DNA of 64,000 bases from Roseiarcus sp963772555 (lineage in GTDB: Bacteria; Pseudomonadota; Alphaproteobacteria; Rhizobiales; Beijerinckiaceae): contig CAVYXQ010000006.1 of the NCBI GenBank assembly GCA_963772555.1, forward strand, positions 310,001 to 374,000. Reading direction: 5' to 3'. The notes under the pieces were generated by a model that saw nothing but the letters and a program-made list of their open reading frames with translations, did no database searches and was not told the DNA's origin. Positions 44,742 to 54,151 of the stretch are shown one piece after another; the stretch's first letter is position 1; every line of letters starts with the position of its first letter. The position numbers and the translations under genes were made by a program.

Positions 44742-45767
44742 ATGAACGCGAGACGGGGCGTCCTGTCGGCCGGCACCTGGTGCGTCGATTTCAACAAGTC
44801 GATCGCCCGCTGGCCGGACGAGGACACCTCGAACGAGGTCCTCGAGATCGACCAGCAGGGCGGCGGTTCGGGCTTCAACATGGCGGTCGATCTGAAGCGG
44901 CTCGATCCGGCCTTTCCGGTCGAGGCGATGGGCGTCGTCGGCGACGACGAGCTCGGCCGCTTTCTCTTGGAAACCTGCGACGCGCGCGGGATCGATCGCC
45001 GCGGCCTCCAGGCGGCGCCCGGCGGAGCGACGATGAGCGTCGACGCCTTCAGCGTGCGCGAGACCGGCCGGCGAACGCATTTCTACCATCAGGGCGTCGC
45101 CGCCGACATGACGCCCGATCACTTCGACTTTTCCTCGACCAGCGCACGCATCCTTCATCTCGGCCTGCCAGGGGCTCATGCGGCGATGGACCGGCGATGG
45201 GGCGGAGACGCCAACGGCTGGGTCGCTGCGCTGCGCAACGCGCGCGCCGCGGGTCTCGTGGCCAACCTGGAACTGATGACCACGGCCGCCGCGAGGCTTG
45301 CCGAGCTCGGCCGACCCTGCCTGCCGCATCTCGATTCCCTCATCGTCAACGATTTTGAGATCGGCGCGCTCGCCGGACGTTCGACGCGACGCGATAACGG
45401 CGGGACCGACGTCAGCGCAGTCAAGCGAGCCATCGACGATGTGCTCGCGCTCGGGCCGTTGCGCTGGGTCGTGGCGCACTTTCCCGGGGGAGCCCTCGCC
45501 GGCGGCCGTGACGGATCGCGGCTGGCGCTCGGATCCGTCGCGCTGCCGGCGAGCGCAATCGCGGGGGCCAACGGGGCGGGCGACGCCTTCGCCGCCGGCA
45601 TGCTCTATGCTCTGCATGAGGAATGGCCGATCGGGGACTGCATGCGGCTTGCCCACGCCGCCGCCGCCGCCTCGATGCGCGCGGTCTCGACCACGGTGGG
45701 CGTGGCTTCGGTCGCCGAGTGTCTTGCGCTCGCAGAAACGTGGGGGCTTCGCCCGGTTCCCGCTTGA
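44742..45767 (+). CDS. PfkB-family carbohydrate kinase
   Basis: 341 residues from ATG 44742. Ribokinase fold with N-terminal GGGSGFNMAVDLKRL (sugar-binding glycine motif) and C-terminal signature GANGAGDAFAAG carrying the catalytic base Asp281. FNKSIARWP and RRTHFYHQGVAADM contribute to the substrate site. The signature has GANGAGD in place of the more usual GAGD context with DTTGAGD, an allowed variant. It is co-transcribed behind an aldolase-like gene, consistent with phosphorylating a ketose or sugar acid before cleavage. Substrate unknown. Confidence 0.85.
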   Translation: MNARRGVLSAGTWCVDFNKSIARWPDEDTSNEVLEIDQQGGGSGFNMAVDLKRLDPAFPVEAMGVVGDDELGRFLLETCDARGIDRRGLQAAPGGATMSVDAFSVRETGRRTHFYHQGVAADMTPDHFDFSSTSARILHLGLPGAHAAMDRRWGGDANGWVAALRNARAAGLVANLELMTTAAARLAELGRPCLPHLDSLIVNDFEIGALAGRSTRRDNGGTDVSAVKRAIDDVLALGPLRWVVAHFPGGALAGGRDGSRLALGSVALPASAIAGANGAGDAFAAGMLYALHEEWPIGDCMRLAHAAAAASMRAVSTTVGVASVAECLALAETWGLRPVPA

Positions 45768-46099
45768 CGCGGGCCGTGGGTTTCGCCGGGTGCGGCCTTC
45801 CTTCCGACGCAGAGACCGACATGACGCCTTTCTCCTGCCAGGGCCTCTTCGCGCCACGGGGAGTGCCGAGGGCCGCCTGCAGGGGCGGCACGACATCCCG
45901 CTGAACGCGAAGGCACGCGATCAGGCGCAAGCGGTCGGCTCAGGGCGGAGATCGACCGCATCGAGACGGCGGAAGGTTTCGCGGGTTCGCCGCTCGTTGC
46001 GGGCGCGCGAGACGGTGGAGATCGCGGCTCCGCGATGGGCCTCGAACCCGGGCTGGGTCCGGCGTCTGATGGAGGTCTCCGTCGGCGAGGGCGAACGCC
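45768..46099. other. Intergenic region, partly decayed sequence
   Basis: About 330 bases. Several overlapping plus-strand frames run into the carboxymuconolactone-decarboxylase-like remnant at 46100, so this may hold its decayed 5' part, but I could not align any segment with confidence. Confidence 0.35.
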
Positions 46100-46290
46100 G
46101 GCCGTACGGATCACAGCGCTGTGCGGCTCGGAATACGAATGGGGCGTTCATATCGCGCTCTTCGGCAAACGCGCCGGGCTCGACGAGGCGCAGATCGTCT
46201 CGACGGCCAGTCGGGCGCGGCCGATCCGGGGTGGAGCGAGCCGGAGCGCGCGCTGCTGACGGTTTGCGATCAACTCCACCGCACCTGGCT
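46100..46290 (+). pseudogene. Carboxymuconolactone decarboxylase-family remnant
   Basis: One frame gives VRITALCGSEYEWGVHIALF and GKRAGLDEAQIVSTA, the CMD/AhpD-like core with the usual CxxxxxxxxH replaced by CGSEYEWGVH. It then continues in another frame as GAADPGWSEPERALLTVCD and QLHRTW. No start region is readable. A decayed gene lying head-to-head against an intact CMD-family gene on the other strand. Confidence 0.55.
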
Positions 46291-46310
46291 CCATGACGGC
46301 CGCTTGGCGC

Positions 46311-46871
46311 CTACTCAGGCAACGGGACGTCGAATCCGTTCAACGTGATGGAGACCAGGCAATAGAGGCCGATGAGGTAGATCAGCTCGGCCGTCGCGGC
46401 TCCGCCGAAGCGGTGGAGGACCTGCCGGCAGGTCAGCTCCGGCAAGACGCCGCAGTCGACGAGCGCGGAGGCGAAGTCGTAGACGATGCCCTGGTCGCGG
46501 CTGAGGTCGGGCGGGCGCTGGCCGGCGACGATCGTGGCGATCTTGTCGTCCGAAAGCCCGCGCCGCTCGGCGCTGATCACGTGCGCATAAATCTCGTAAG
46601 CGGCATGGAACTTCGCGCCTGTCACCAGGATCGCGAGCTCGCGCAACTCGCGTGGGACTGTCGGCGACAGGGAGAGCGCCTTGACCAAGTCCCATATCGG
46701 CCCGCAATACTGGGGCCAGCGCAACCACGGCGCCCACGGTCCGATCAGCGCCCCGCCTTCGCCGACGGCCTTGAATCCGGTGAAGGTCTTCTCGATGACG
46801 GCCTTCATGTCTTCATAGCGCGGACGCTGCTCGGGCGTGAGCTCGGCCGGCGGGATCGGGGGCGCGCGCAT
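46311..46871 (-). CDS. Carboxymuconolactone decarboxylase family protein
   Basis: 186 residues from ATG 46871 after GGAGAGAAG. An all-helical AhpD/CMD-like protein: WLRWPQYCGPIWDLVKAL, ELRELAILVTGAKFHAAYEI with the family Glu and His (AKFHAAYEIYAHV), and DQGIVYDFASAL. The thiol CxxC of true AhpD is absent, so a peroxidase role is unlikely and a decarboxylase- or lyase-type function is more plausible. It stands alone; neighbours are decayed fragments. Confidence 0.8.
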   Translation of the reverse strand: MRAPPIPPAELTPEQRPRYEDMKAVIEKTFTGFKAVGEGGALIGPWAPWLRWPQYCGPIWDLVKALSLSPTVPRELRELAILVTGAKFHAAYEIYAHVISAERRGLSDDKIATIVAGQRPPDLSRDQGIVYDFASALVDCGVLPELTCRQVLHRFGGAATAELIYLIGLYCLVSITLNGFDVPLPE

Positions 46872-47007
46872 GGCTTCTCTCCGGGTGGATCAGGTCAGAA
46901 TATCGCCGGACGATTTCTCCATTGTGACCGATCTCGTTATGGACTTCGAGTTCGAGGGAGCCGGCGCGGGAGCATGCGAGACGTCGCTCTCCTGATCGAA
47001 CGGCGCG

Positions 47008-47137
47008 GCTGGCGGAGATTATCCGGCGCGTAAACGGCCTGTTCGAGGGCGAACTCACTGATGACGACCAACTCGTCCAAGCAAACAATGTCACCAAGCG
47101 GAAGCTGCTCGAGTTGCGCGAACTGGCCACCCAGAAA
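47008..47137 (+). pseudogene. Type I restriction enzyme R subunit (HsdR) C-terminal remnant
   Basis: The frame reads LAEIIRRVNGLFEGELTDDD then QLVQANNVTKRKLLELREL. This matches the C-terminal helical region of HsdR (family pattern INxLFEGELTDDDxLxYVNxVIKGKLLES). The motor and nuclease domains, as well as hsdM and hsdS, are absent. A relic of a lost type I restriction-modification locus. Confidence 0.55.
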
Positions 47138-47244
47138 GCTCGGGCGAGACTGGCGCGAGTTGTCGCGCAGCGTGCCCCGCCGCCGGGGCTCGATGGGCGG
47201 GGTCTCCGATCCGAGCCATGTCGTTGCCGTTTCGCTCTGCCTGC

Positions 47245-47778
47245 TCAGGTCTTGCCGGAATCCTTGCGCGCCTGCGCCACTTTGACCGCTTGGGAGACGC
47301 GGCCAATTTCTTTTCTGCTGGTCGCGCCGGGAAATTCTTCGACTTCTTTTTTGGCCGCATGCCCTTGGACGCTGAGCGTCCGGGATCAGGATGGCTGATT
47401 GGCTTCGCCGCTCATCTTCAGCTCAAGCGCATGACGAGCGAATTCCGCCGGGCTGGGGCGTCCAGTTTCAAGTTCTTCACGGCGAGAGAGCTCTTTGTCG
47501 ACGCGCTGAACCGCTTCGAACAGCAGCTGCGTCTTTGCCGCCGAGCCGGCGTTGTCCTTCGCGGGCCTGACGCCGTGTGGATCGGCCTTTCCGCGGAGCT
47601 CGCGTTGCTGGCGGGCGGCAATGTCATTGGCCCGGCTGTGGGCCTGCCGGAGCCGGTGCAGCAAAGCCTTCAGCTCCTCTTTGGATTGCTGCTCAATTTC
47701 GGCGGTCCCCTTAGCGGTCAACATTGCCAGCTCCGAGGCATTCAATAACCGGGGTTCAGATTTTGTGATGGCGCTCAT
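47245..47778 (-). pseudogene. Small charged protein gene interrupted by an in-frame TGA
   Basis: ATG 47778 (MSAITKSEPRLLNASELAML) is preceded by GAAAGG. The frame encodes 130 residues of a helical charged protein (LKALLHRLRQAHSRANDIAAR, then RQQRELRGKADPHGVRPAKD) to a TGA at 47386-47388. The same frame continues without shift as HAAKKEVEEFPGATSRKEIG and RVSQAVKVAQARKDSGK to a TGA at 47245. The pattern RGKADPxGxxPAxDN with a REIGRVSQ-type Lys-rich tail is one I recall from uncharacterised alphaproteobacterial proteins, so the tail belongs to the same gene. One nonsense mutation or sequence error splits it. Function unknown. Confidence 0.5.
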
Positions 47779-48016
47779 GCGAATGCCTTTCAGGGTTTGG
47801 ATTTCGACGCGAGGGAAACGAAATTTGCTTCTGACAGCGAGCGTGTCTCGCAATGCTGATCGGTCCTCGGCGATTGATGTCGGGCGGCACGTTATTGCAT
47901 GCGACGCCGAGGCGCCAGCGCGTGCGACCGGTCGGGCCCCGCCAAAGCTGACGTCTTGCGCTTTCGAGCCGATCGGCGGCTAGATCGGGCCACTTTCGCA
48001 ATCGGGAGCGTGAGCC

Positions 48017-49063
48017 GTGAGCGAGGAAAGAATCCGACAGGCTCTGCCAACCGTAACGGGCATCGCCGCCCGGCTCACGATTGCGTTTCTCGAGAAGCGC
48101 AAAGTCGATAGTGCGCCAATGCTGCGACGCGCCGGGCTCTCGGAGAACGATTTTGATGGTCGGCAGCATCGTATCTCAGCGGCGTCGCAGGGCAAGTTGC
48201 TTGAATATGCAGCGGAGGCGATGGATGACAGCGCTTTCGGACTTCGCTTGGCCGAAGACGCAAGTCCACGCGAGGCGGGGTTGCTGTTTTATGTCACGTC
48301 AGCCTCGACCACCATCGGCGAAGCGCTGGCGCTCTTCGCGCGTTACAGCCGGATCGTCAACGAAGCGGCGCACATGAAACTTGTGCCTGCTCCGGAACGG
48401 GTCGTTGCCGAGATCAGCTTCGTCGGCCTTTCCAGGCACAGCGTGAGGCAGGTGACCGAATTTGGCATTGCCCTCACGATCAAGGCGTTGCGAGAGATCG
48501 CGGGTCGGAAAATCCATCCGACACACGTAACCTTCATCCACGGACGCGACTCTGACTTGCAGGCGTTCGAGCGGTTCCTTGGCTGCCCTGTCGAGTTTGG
48601 CGCGTCTCGCGATCAACTCGTATTCTCGCACGAGACGCTGGCGCTGCCGCTGGTCACTGAAGATCGACACTTGCTTCAGACGCTGCAGCCCATCTGCGAT
48701 CAGGCTGCAAGAGAGCGCCATACAGCGTTCGGGACGCTGCGAGCCGCGGTCGAGAACGAGGCGCAAAGGCTGCTGCCTCACGGCAAGGCAAACAGGCACA
48801 GGGTCGCCAAGTCATTGGGCCTCAGCGCGCGAACGCTCACACGCAGACTGGCGCAAGAAGGCACGACTTACGAGCAGGTCGTGGACCAGTTGCGGCAAAG
48901 CCTCGCGCTCCAGTACATAAAGGAACGAAGCTTGTCGCTGTCGCAAATTGCGTGGCTGCTCGGCTACGAGGGATCGACCTCCTTCAATCATGCCTTCAGA
49001 CGGTGGACGGGCCGCTCGCCGTCCGCAGCTCGAAAAGAGAAGCGGCTTTCTGCATCCCTTTGA
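48017..49063 (+). CDS. AraC-family transcriptional regulator
   Basis: 348 residues from GTG 48017. The N-terminal part fits the arabinose-binding-like domain of the OruR/ArgR/FacA branch (LRLAEDASPREAGLLFYVT, then EISFVGLSRHSVRQVTEFG). The C-terminal AraC DNA-binding domain has two helix-turn-helices: RVAKSLGLSARTLTRRLAQ and LSQIAWLLGYEGSTSFNHAF followed by RRWTGRSPSAARK. Complete and uninterrupted. It stands alone, so the regulated genes are not evident; the intergenic region to the next gene is long. Confidence 0.9.
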   Translation: MSEERIRQALPTVTGIAARLTIAFLEKRKVDSAPMLRRAGLSENDFDGRQHRISAASQGKLLEYAAEAMDDSAFGLRLAEDASPREAGLLFYVTSASTTIGEALALFARYSRIVNEAAHMKLVPAPERVVAEISFVGLSRHSVRQVTEFGIALTIKALREIAGRKIHPTHVTFIHGRDSDLQAFERFLGCPVEFGASRDQLVFSHETLALPLVTEDRHLLQTLQPICDQAARERHTAFGTLRAAVENEAQRLLPHGKANRHRVAKSLGLSARTLTRRLAQEGTTYEQVVDQLRQSLALQYIKERSLSLSQIAWLLGYEGSTSFNHAFRRWTGRSPSAARKEKRLSASL

Positions 49064-49707
49064 CGACCGGACAACCATGGCCTGTCGGTTTGCCGGCGTG
49101 CGACGCGGCCAACAGATGGGAGGTCTGGCTGCGACCGGCGCCACATTTCACCGCCGACGGCCCATTGGAGAGCGAACATGATTGCTTTGCTGTCGGCGCT
49201 TTTTGACGGCCCGCGCGGGCAGCGCTGATAGATCCTGCCGCAACTCAACGCCCAGGCCTTGTAAGAGGTTTTTAACCGCGCCGGCGGGCGTCGTCCAAGA
49301 GGCCCGAAAAGTCAATAAACTGGCACGAGATCACAGGCGCGAAGCCAGAGTTTGAGCGACAAGAGCACGAATTATGCCAGCTCGCCGCTCGCACGACCTT
49401 GGGGGGCCTCTGCGTCAACGGCAAGATACGGGCGGCGCTCGTCGTGGGCGCCGTCCGTTTTTCTATCTTGCCGAGCTTTCCTCAAACCATTCACTTACGC
49501 CGACCCGCCATTCGAGGCCGCACGCTCCGTTCAAGCGTCGGGGGGCGAAGCGAGCCGAGCGGTGGCGAGCTATCGGCCATCCGAGATCCCGGCCCGCTCT
49601 CTTAACACGCGCGCGACGCGGCGCCATATAAGGCGGCTTCGACCCTCTTCGGTCGCCTCGATGGGAGGCCGGCGGCGGTTGAATCATCACAGGACCCGAA
49701 GCGCGTT
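49064..49707. other. Intergenic region with no recognised gene
   Basis: About 640 bases between the AraC-type gene and the helicase gene. Several overlapping open frames exist on both strands, but none looks protein-like. I see no RNA gene or clear repeat. Confidence 0.45.
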
Positions 49708-52700
49708 TTGCCGAACTCTTCCTCAATCCTGAACGCTGAGGCGCGAACCCGCGAGCCGTCGCCGCGCCCCGCGGCGGCGGTGCGCGCGCCCGCGTCTCCC
49801 GCGGCGACCGATTTCCGCGCGCTCTTCCATCCGGCCGTCGCCGCGTGGTTCGGCGAGGCCTTCCGCGCGCCGACGCCGGCGCAGGCCGAGGCGTGGCCGG
49901 CGATCAAGGCGAAGCAGCACACGCTGATCGCGGCGCCGACCGGGTCGGGCAAGACGCTGGCGGCGTTTCTGGCGGCGATCGATGAACTGGTGCGGCAGGG
50001 GCTCGAGGGCGGGCTCGCCGACGCCACGCAGGTCGTCTACGTGTCGCCCTTGAAGGCGCTGTCGAACGACATCCACCGCAATCTCGAGGCGCCGCTCGCC
50101 GGCATCCGCGAGGAATTGCAGCGGAGCGGGCTCCCCGACGTCGAGATCCGCACCTGGGTCCGCACCGGCGACACGCCGCCTTCCGAGCGCGAGCGGATGC
50201 GCCGCCGCCCGCCGCATATCCTGGTGACGACGCCGGAATCGCTCTATGTGCTGCTCGGCTCGGAGTCCGGACGGAAGATGCTGGCGACGGCCCGATGGGC
50301 GATCGTCGACGAGATCCATGCGGTCGCGCCCAATAAGCGCGGCGCCCATCTCGCGCTGTCGCTCGAGCGCCTCGACGCGCTCTGCGGCGACAAGCTCATG
50401 CGCATCGGCCTTTCGGCGACGCAAAATCCGATTCGCGCCGTCGCGGATTTCCTGGTCGGCGCCGGGCGGGACGGCGCGCCGGCAGCCGAAGTCGCCATCA
50501 TCGACTCGGGCCATCAGCGGCCGCGGGATCTGAGCCTGGAGATGCCGGAATCGCCGCTCGAGGCGGTGATGTCCGGCGAAACGTGGACGCAGGTCTATCA
50601 GCGCCTCGCCGAGCTGATCGAGGCGCACCGGACGACGCTCGTCTTCGTCAACACCCGCCGCATGGCCGAGCGCATCGCCCGCGAGCTGACCGAGCGGCTC
50701 GGCGAAAGCGCGGTCACCGCCCATCACGGCAGCATGGCGAAGGAGCTGAGGCTCGCCGCCGAGCAGCGGCTGAAGCGCGGCGAACTGAAAGCCCTCGTCG
50801 CCACCGCTTCGCTCGAACTCGGCATCGACATTGGCGAGGTCAATCTCGTCTGCCAGCTCGGTTCGCCGCGCGCCATCGCGACCTTTTTGCAGCGCGTCGG
50901 CCGCTCTGGCCATGCCGTTGGCGGTACGCCGAAGGGGCGGCTCTTTCCGCTGTCGAGGGACGATCTCGTCGAATGCGCCGCGCTGATCGACAGCGTGCGG
51001 CGCGGCGAGCTCGACCGCCTGACGATCCCCAGCCAGCCGCTCGACGTGCTCGCCCAGCAGATCGTCGCCGAAGTCGCGGCGGCGGACTGGCCGGAGACCG
51101 CGCTCTACGAGCGGCTGCAGCGCGCCTGGCCGTTTCGCGCGCTCGAGCGGGCCGATTTCGACGCCGTCGTCCGCATGCTGGCCGAGGGCTTCTCGACCCG
51201 GCGCGGCCGGCGCGGCGCGGCCATCCATCGCGACGCGGTCAATGGCATGCTGCGCGGCCGGCGCGGCGCGCGGACGATGGCGCTGACCTCGGGGGGCACG
51301 ATTCCCGACACGGCCGACTACCAGGTGCTGCTCGAGCCCGAGAACCACATCATCGGCACCGTCAACGAAGACTTCGCCGTCGAGAGCATGATCGGCGACG
51401 TCTTCCAGCTGGGCAACGCATCCTATCGCATCCAGAGGGTCGAGCGCGGGACGGTCAGGGTCGAGGACGCGAAGGGGCAGCCGCCGAACATTCCCTTCTG
51501 GCTCGGCGAGGCGCCGGGGCGGACGGACGAGCTCTCGGCTTCGGTGTCGCGGTTCCGCGGCGAAGTTGCGGCGCGGCTCGCCGCCGATCCGTCCGGAGCG
51601 GCGGTCAGGCGCTGGCTCGTCCAGGACGTCGGCGTCGGCGCGCCCGCGGCCGAGCAGCTCGTCGAGTATCTCGCCGCCGGCGCCGCGGCCTTCGGCTGCC
51701 TGCCGACCCAGGACACGATCGTCATGGAGCGCTTCTTCGACGAAGCCGGCGGCATGCAGCTCGTCATCCATGCGCCGTTCGGCAGCCGCATCAATCGCGC
51801 CTGGGGCCTGGCGTTGCGCAAGCGCTTCTGCCGCAAGTTCAACTTCGAACTGCAGGCAGCGGCGACCGAGGACAATATCGTGCTGTCGCTGACGACAGCG
51901 CACAGTTTCGAGCTCGGCGACGCGGCGCGCTATCTCAATTCCGCCAGCGTGCGCCAGGTCCTGATCCAGGCGCTGCTCGACGCGCCGATGTTCGTCACCC
52001 GCTGGCGCTGGGTCGCCGGCGTGGCGCTCGCGCTGCCGCGCTTCCGCGGCGGCAAGAAGGTGCCGCCGCAGTTTCTGCGCATGCAGGCGGAAGACCTGAT
52101 CGCCGCGGTCTTCCCCGACCAGATCGCCTGCGCCGAGAACCTCGTCGGCGAGCGCGAGATTCCCGATCACCCGCTGACCAACCAGGCGATCTCCGACTGC
52201 CTGCACGAGGCGATGGACATCGACGGGCTGGAACGCCTGCTCGCCCGGCTCGAGGCGGGCGACATCAGCCTCGTCGCCTGCGACTTGACCGGCCCATCGC
52301 CGCTGGCGCTCGAGGCGCTGTCCGCCAGGCCCTACGCCTATCTCGACGACGCGCCGCTCGAGGAGCGGCGGACGCAGGCGGTGATGGCGCGGCGCTGGCA
52401 TGATCCGGAGAGCGCCTCGGGCCTGGGCAAGCTCGATCCGCAGGCGATCGAGCGGGTGCGCTCCGAGGCCTGGCCCGATCCGACCAGCGCCGAGGAATTG
52501 CATGACGCGCTGCTCTGGCTCGGCTGCCTGAGCGCTGAGGAAGCGCGCGCGGCGCCCGGCTGGGCCGACTGGCTCGCAGCGCTGGCGCGCGAGAAGCGCG
52601 TGGCGCGGCTCGAGGCGCCGCGGGCGAGCCTCTGGATTCCGGCCGAGCGGCTGAACCAGGTCCGCGCCCTCTGGCCGGCGGCCGGGCTCGACCCGGACAT

Positions 52701-54150
52701 CGCCGCGCCGGCCGAGCAAAGCGGCGAGGCGTGGACGCCGGAAGCGGCGCTGGTCGAGATCCTGCGCGGCCGGCTCGAGGGCCTGGGACCGGTGACGCAA
52801 ATGGCGCTGACGGCGCCGCTCGGGCTCGAGCCGGAAGCGGCGACCACCGCGCTGATCGCCCTCGAAGGCGAGGGGACGATCCTGCGCGGGCGCTTCCTGC
52901 CGGGCGTCAACGACGAGCAATGGTGCGACCGGCGGCTGCTGTCGCGCATCCATCATTACACCCTCCGGCGCCTGCGCTCGGAGATCGATCCGGTCGCGGC
53001 GCGCGACTTCCTCCGCTTCCTGTTCGCCTGGCAGCATGTCGCCGAGGAGACGCGCCTCGAAGGGCCGGACGCGCTCCCGGCGGCGCTCCAGTCGCTCGAA
53101 GGCTTCGAGGCGCCGGCCGGGGCGTGGGAGACGGAGATCCTGCCGGCGCGGCTCAAGGACTACGAGGCGTCGTGGCTCGACGCCGAATGTCTCGCGGGGC
53201 GGATCGCCTGGGCGCGGCTGAGCCCGAGTCCGCTCGCCGGCGCCGGCGACCGGGCGCGCCGCGTCGCCCCGGTCCGCGCCACGCCGATCGCCTTCATGGA
53301 CCGGCGCCGGGCGCCGCAATGGTCGGCGCTTGCGCCGCCGGTCAATTCGGCGGTTCCGAGCGGGCGCGCGCAGGACGTGCTCGACTGCCTCGCCGCGCAG
53401 GGCGCGCTCTTCTTCGACGAAATCGCCGAGGCGACACGCCTCCTGCGCCCGCAGGCCGAGGAGGCGCTCGCCGAACTCGTCGCCCTTGGGCTGGTGACCT
53501 CGGACAGCTTCGCAGGGCTTCGCGCCCTGCTGGTGCCATCGGGGCAGCGAAAGCCGCTCGCCGGCGCGCGGCGACGGGGTAGGGTGCTTTCCTACGACAT
53601 CGCGAGCGGCGGGCGCTGGGCGCTGACGCGCCGCGTCCAGCCGAGCCAGCTCATGAGCGAGACGCGCGCCGCCGCGGTCGAGCATGTCGCGCGCACCTTG
53701 CTCAGCCGCTACGGCGTCGTCTTCTGGCGCCTGCTGGCGCAGGAGCCCGGCTGGCTGCCGCCGTGGCGGGACCTGCTCCGCGTCTACCGGCGGCTCGAGG
53801 CGCGAGGCGAAATCCGCGGCGGCCGTTTCGTCGCCGGCTTCTCCGGCGAGCAATATGCGCTCCCCGAAGCGGTAGGGCTTCTGCGCGAGACCCGACGGCG
53901 GCCGAAGTCCGGCGAATGGGTGTCGCTGTCGGGCGCGGACCCCTTGAACCTGCTCGGCATCCTGACGCCGGGGTCGCGGCTCGCGGCGCTGACCGCGAGC
54001 CGCCTCATCTATCGCGACGGCCTGCCGGTGGCAGCGCTGGCCGGCGGCAAGGCGCAGTTCCTCGCCGACCTCGAGCCGGCCGAGAAATGGGAAGCGGAAA
54101 AGCGGCTCGTGCGCTCTTCCGCCCGCGGCATGCTGGCCGACCTCGCCTGA
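49708..54150 (+). CDS. lhr: Large ATP-dependent helicase Lhr
   Basis: 1480 residues if the TTG at 49708 is used; the first 35 residues are low-complexity (Arg/Pro/Ala), so a later start is possible and no ribosome site decides. Superfamily 2 DEAD/DEAH helicase of the Lhr (large helicase-related) family, implicated in DNA repair. Motifs: Walker A APTGSGKT (76-83), DEIH (201-204), SAT (236-238), motif V region ATASLELGIDIGEVNLV and motif VI QRVGRSGH. The long C-terminal half includes the Lhr winged-helix and DEAD_assoc domains (YQVLLEPENHIIGTVNEDF, GRFVAGFSGEQYAL). Full length for the long Lhr form. It ends one base before the convergent hutF stop. Confidence 0.93.
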   Translation: MPNSSSILNAEARTREPSPRPAAAVRAPASPAATDFRALFHPAVAAWFGEAFRAPTPAQAEAWPAIKAKQHTLIAAPTGSGKTLAAFLAAIDELVRQGLEGGLADATQVVYVSPLKALSNDIHRNLEAPLAGIREELQRSGLPDVEIRTWVRTGDTPPSERERMRRRPPHILVTTPESLYVLLGSESGRKMLATARWAIVDEIHAVAPNKRGAHLALSLERLDALCGDKLMRIGLSATQNPIRAVADFLVGAGRDGAPAAEVAIIDSGHQRPRDLSLEMPESPLEAVMSGETWTQVYQRLAELIEAHRTTLVFVNTRRMAERIARELTERLGESAVTAHHGSMAKELRLAAEQRLKRGELKALVATASLELGIDIGEVNLVCQLGSPRAIATFLQRVGRSGHAVGGTPKGRLFPLSRDDLVECAALIDSVRRGELDRLTIPSQPLDVLAQQIVAEVAAADWPETALYERLQRAWPFRALERADFDAVVRMLAEGFSTRRGRRGAAIHRDAVNGMLRGRRGARTMALTSGGTIPDTADYQVLLEPENHIIGTVNEDFAVESMIGDVFQLGNASYRIQRVERGTVRVEDAKGQPPNIPFWLGEAPGRTDELSASVSRFRGEVAARLAADPSGAAVRRWLVQDVGVGAPAAEQLVEYLAAGAAAFGCLPTQDTIVMERFFDEAGGMQLVIHAPFGSRINRAWGLALRKRFCRKFNFELQAAATEDNIVLSLTTAHSFELGDAARYLNSASVRQVLIQALLDAPMFVTRWRWVAGVALALPRFRGGKKVPPQFLRMQAEDLIAAVFPDQIACAENLVGEREIPDHPLTNQAISDCLHEAMDIDGLERLLARLEAGDISLVACDLTGPSPLALEALSARPYAYLDDAPLEERRTQAVMARRWHDPESASGLGKLDPQAIERVRSEAWPDPTSAEELHDALLWLGCLSAEEARAAPGWADWLAALAREKRVARLEAPRASLWIPAERLNQVRALWPAAGLDPDIAAPAEQSGEAWTPEAALVEILRGRLEGLGPVTQMALTAPLGLEPEAATTALIALEGEGTILRGRFLPGVNDEQWCDRRLLSRIHHYTLRRLRSEIDPVAARDFLRFLFAWQHVAEETRLEGPDALPAALQSLEGFEAPAGAWETEILPARLKDYEASWLDAECLAGRIAWARLSPSPLAGAGDRARRVAPVRATPIAFMDRRRAPQWSALAPPVNSAVPSGRAQDVLDCLAAQGALFFDEIAEATRLLRPQAEEALAELVALGLVTSDSFAGLRALLVPSGQRKPLAGARRRGRVLSYDIASGGRWALTRRVQPSQLMSETRAAAVEHVARTLLSRYGVVFWRLLAQEPGWLPPWRDLLRVYRRLEARGEIRGGRFVAGFSGEQYALPEAVGLLRETRRRPKSGEWVSLSGADPLNLLGILTPGSRLAALTASRLIYRDGLPVAALAGGKAQFLADLEPAEKWEAEKRLVRSSARGMLADLA

Positions 54151-54151
54151 G

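Noticed and set aside
47386..47388. Selenocysteine at the in-frame TGA
   Set aside because: No hairpin directly after the codon fits a SECIS element and the family has no known redox site there.
49352..49732. Overlapping small open frames before the helicase gene
   Set aside because: All are Arg/Ser-rich without ribosome sites or recognisable domains and overlap one another in several frames.
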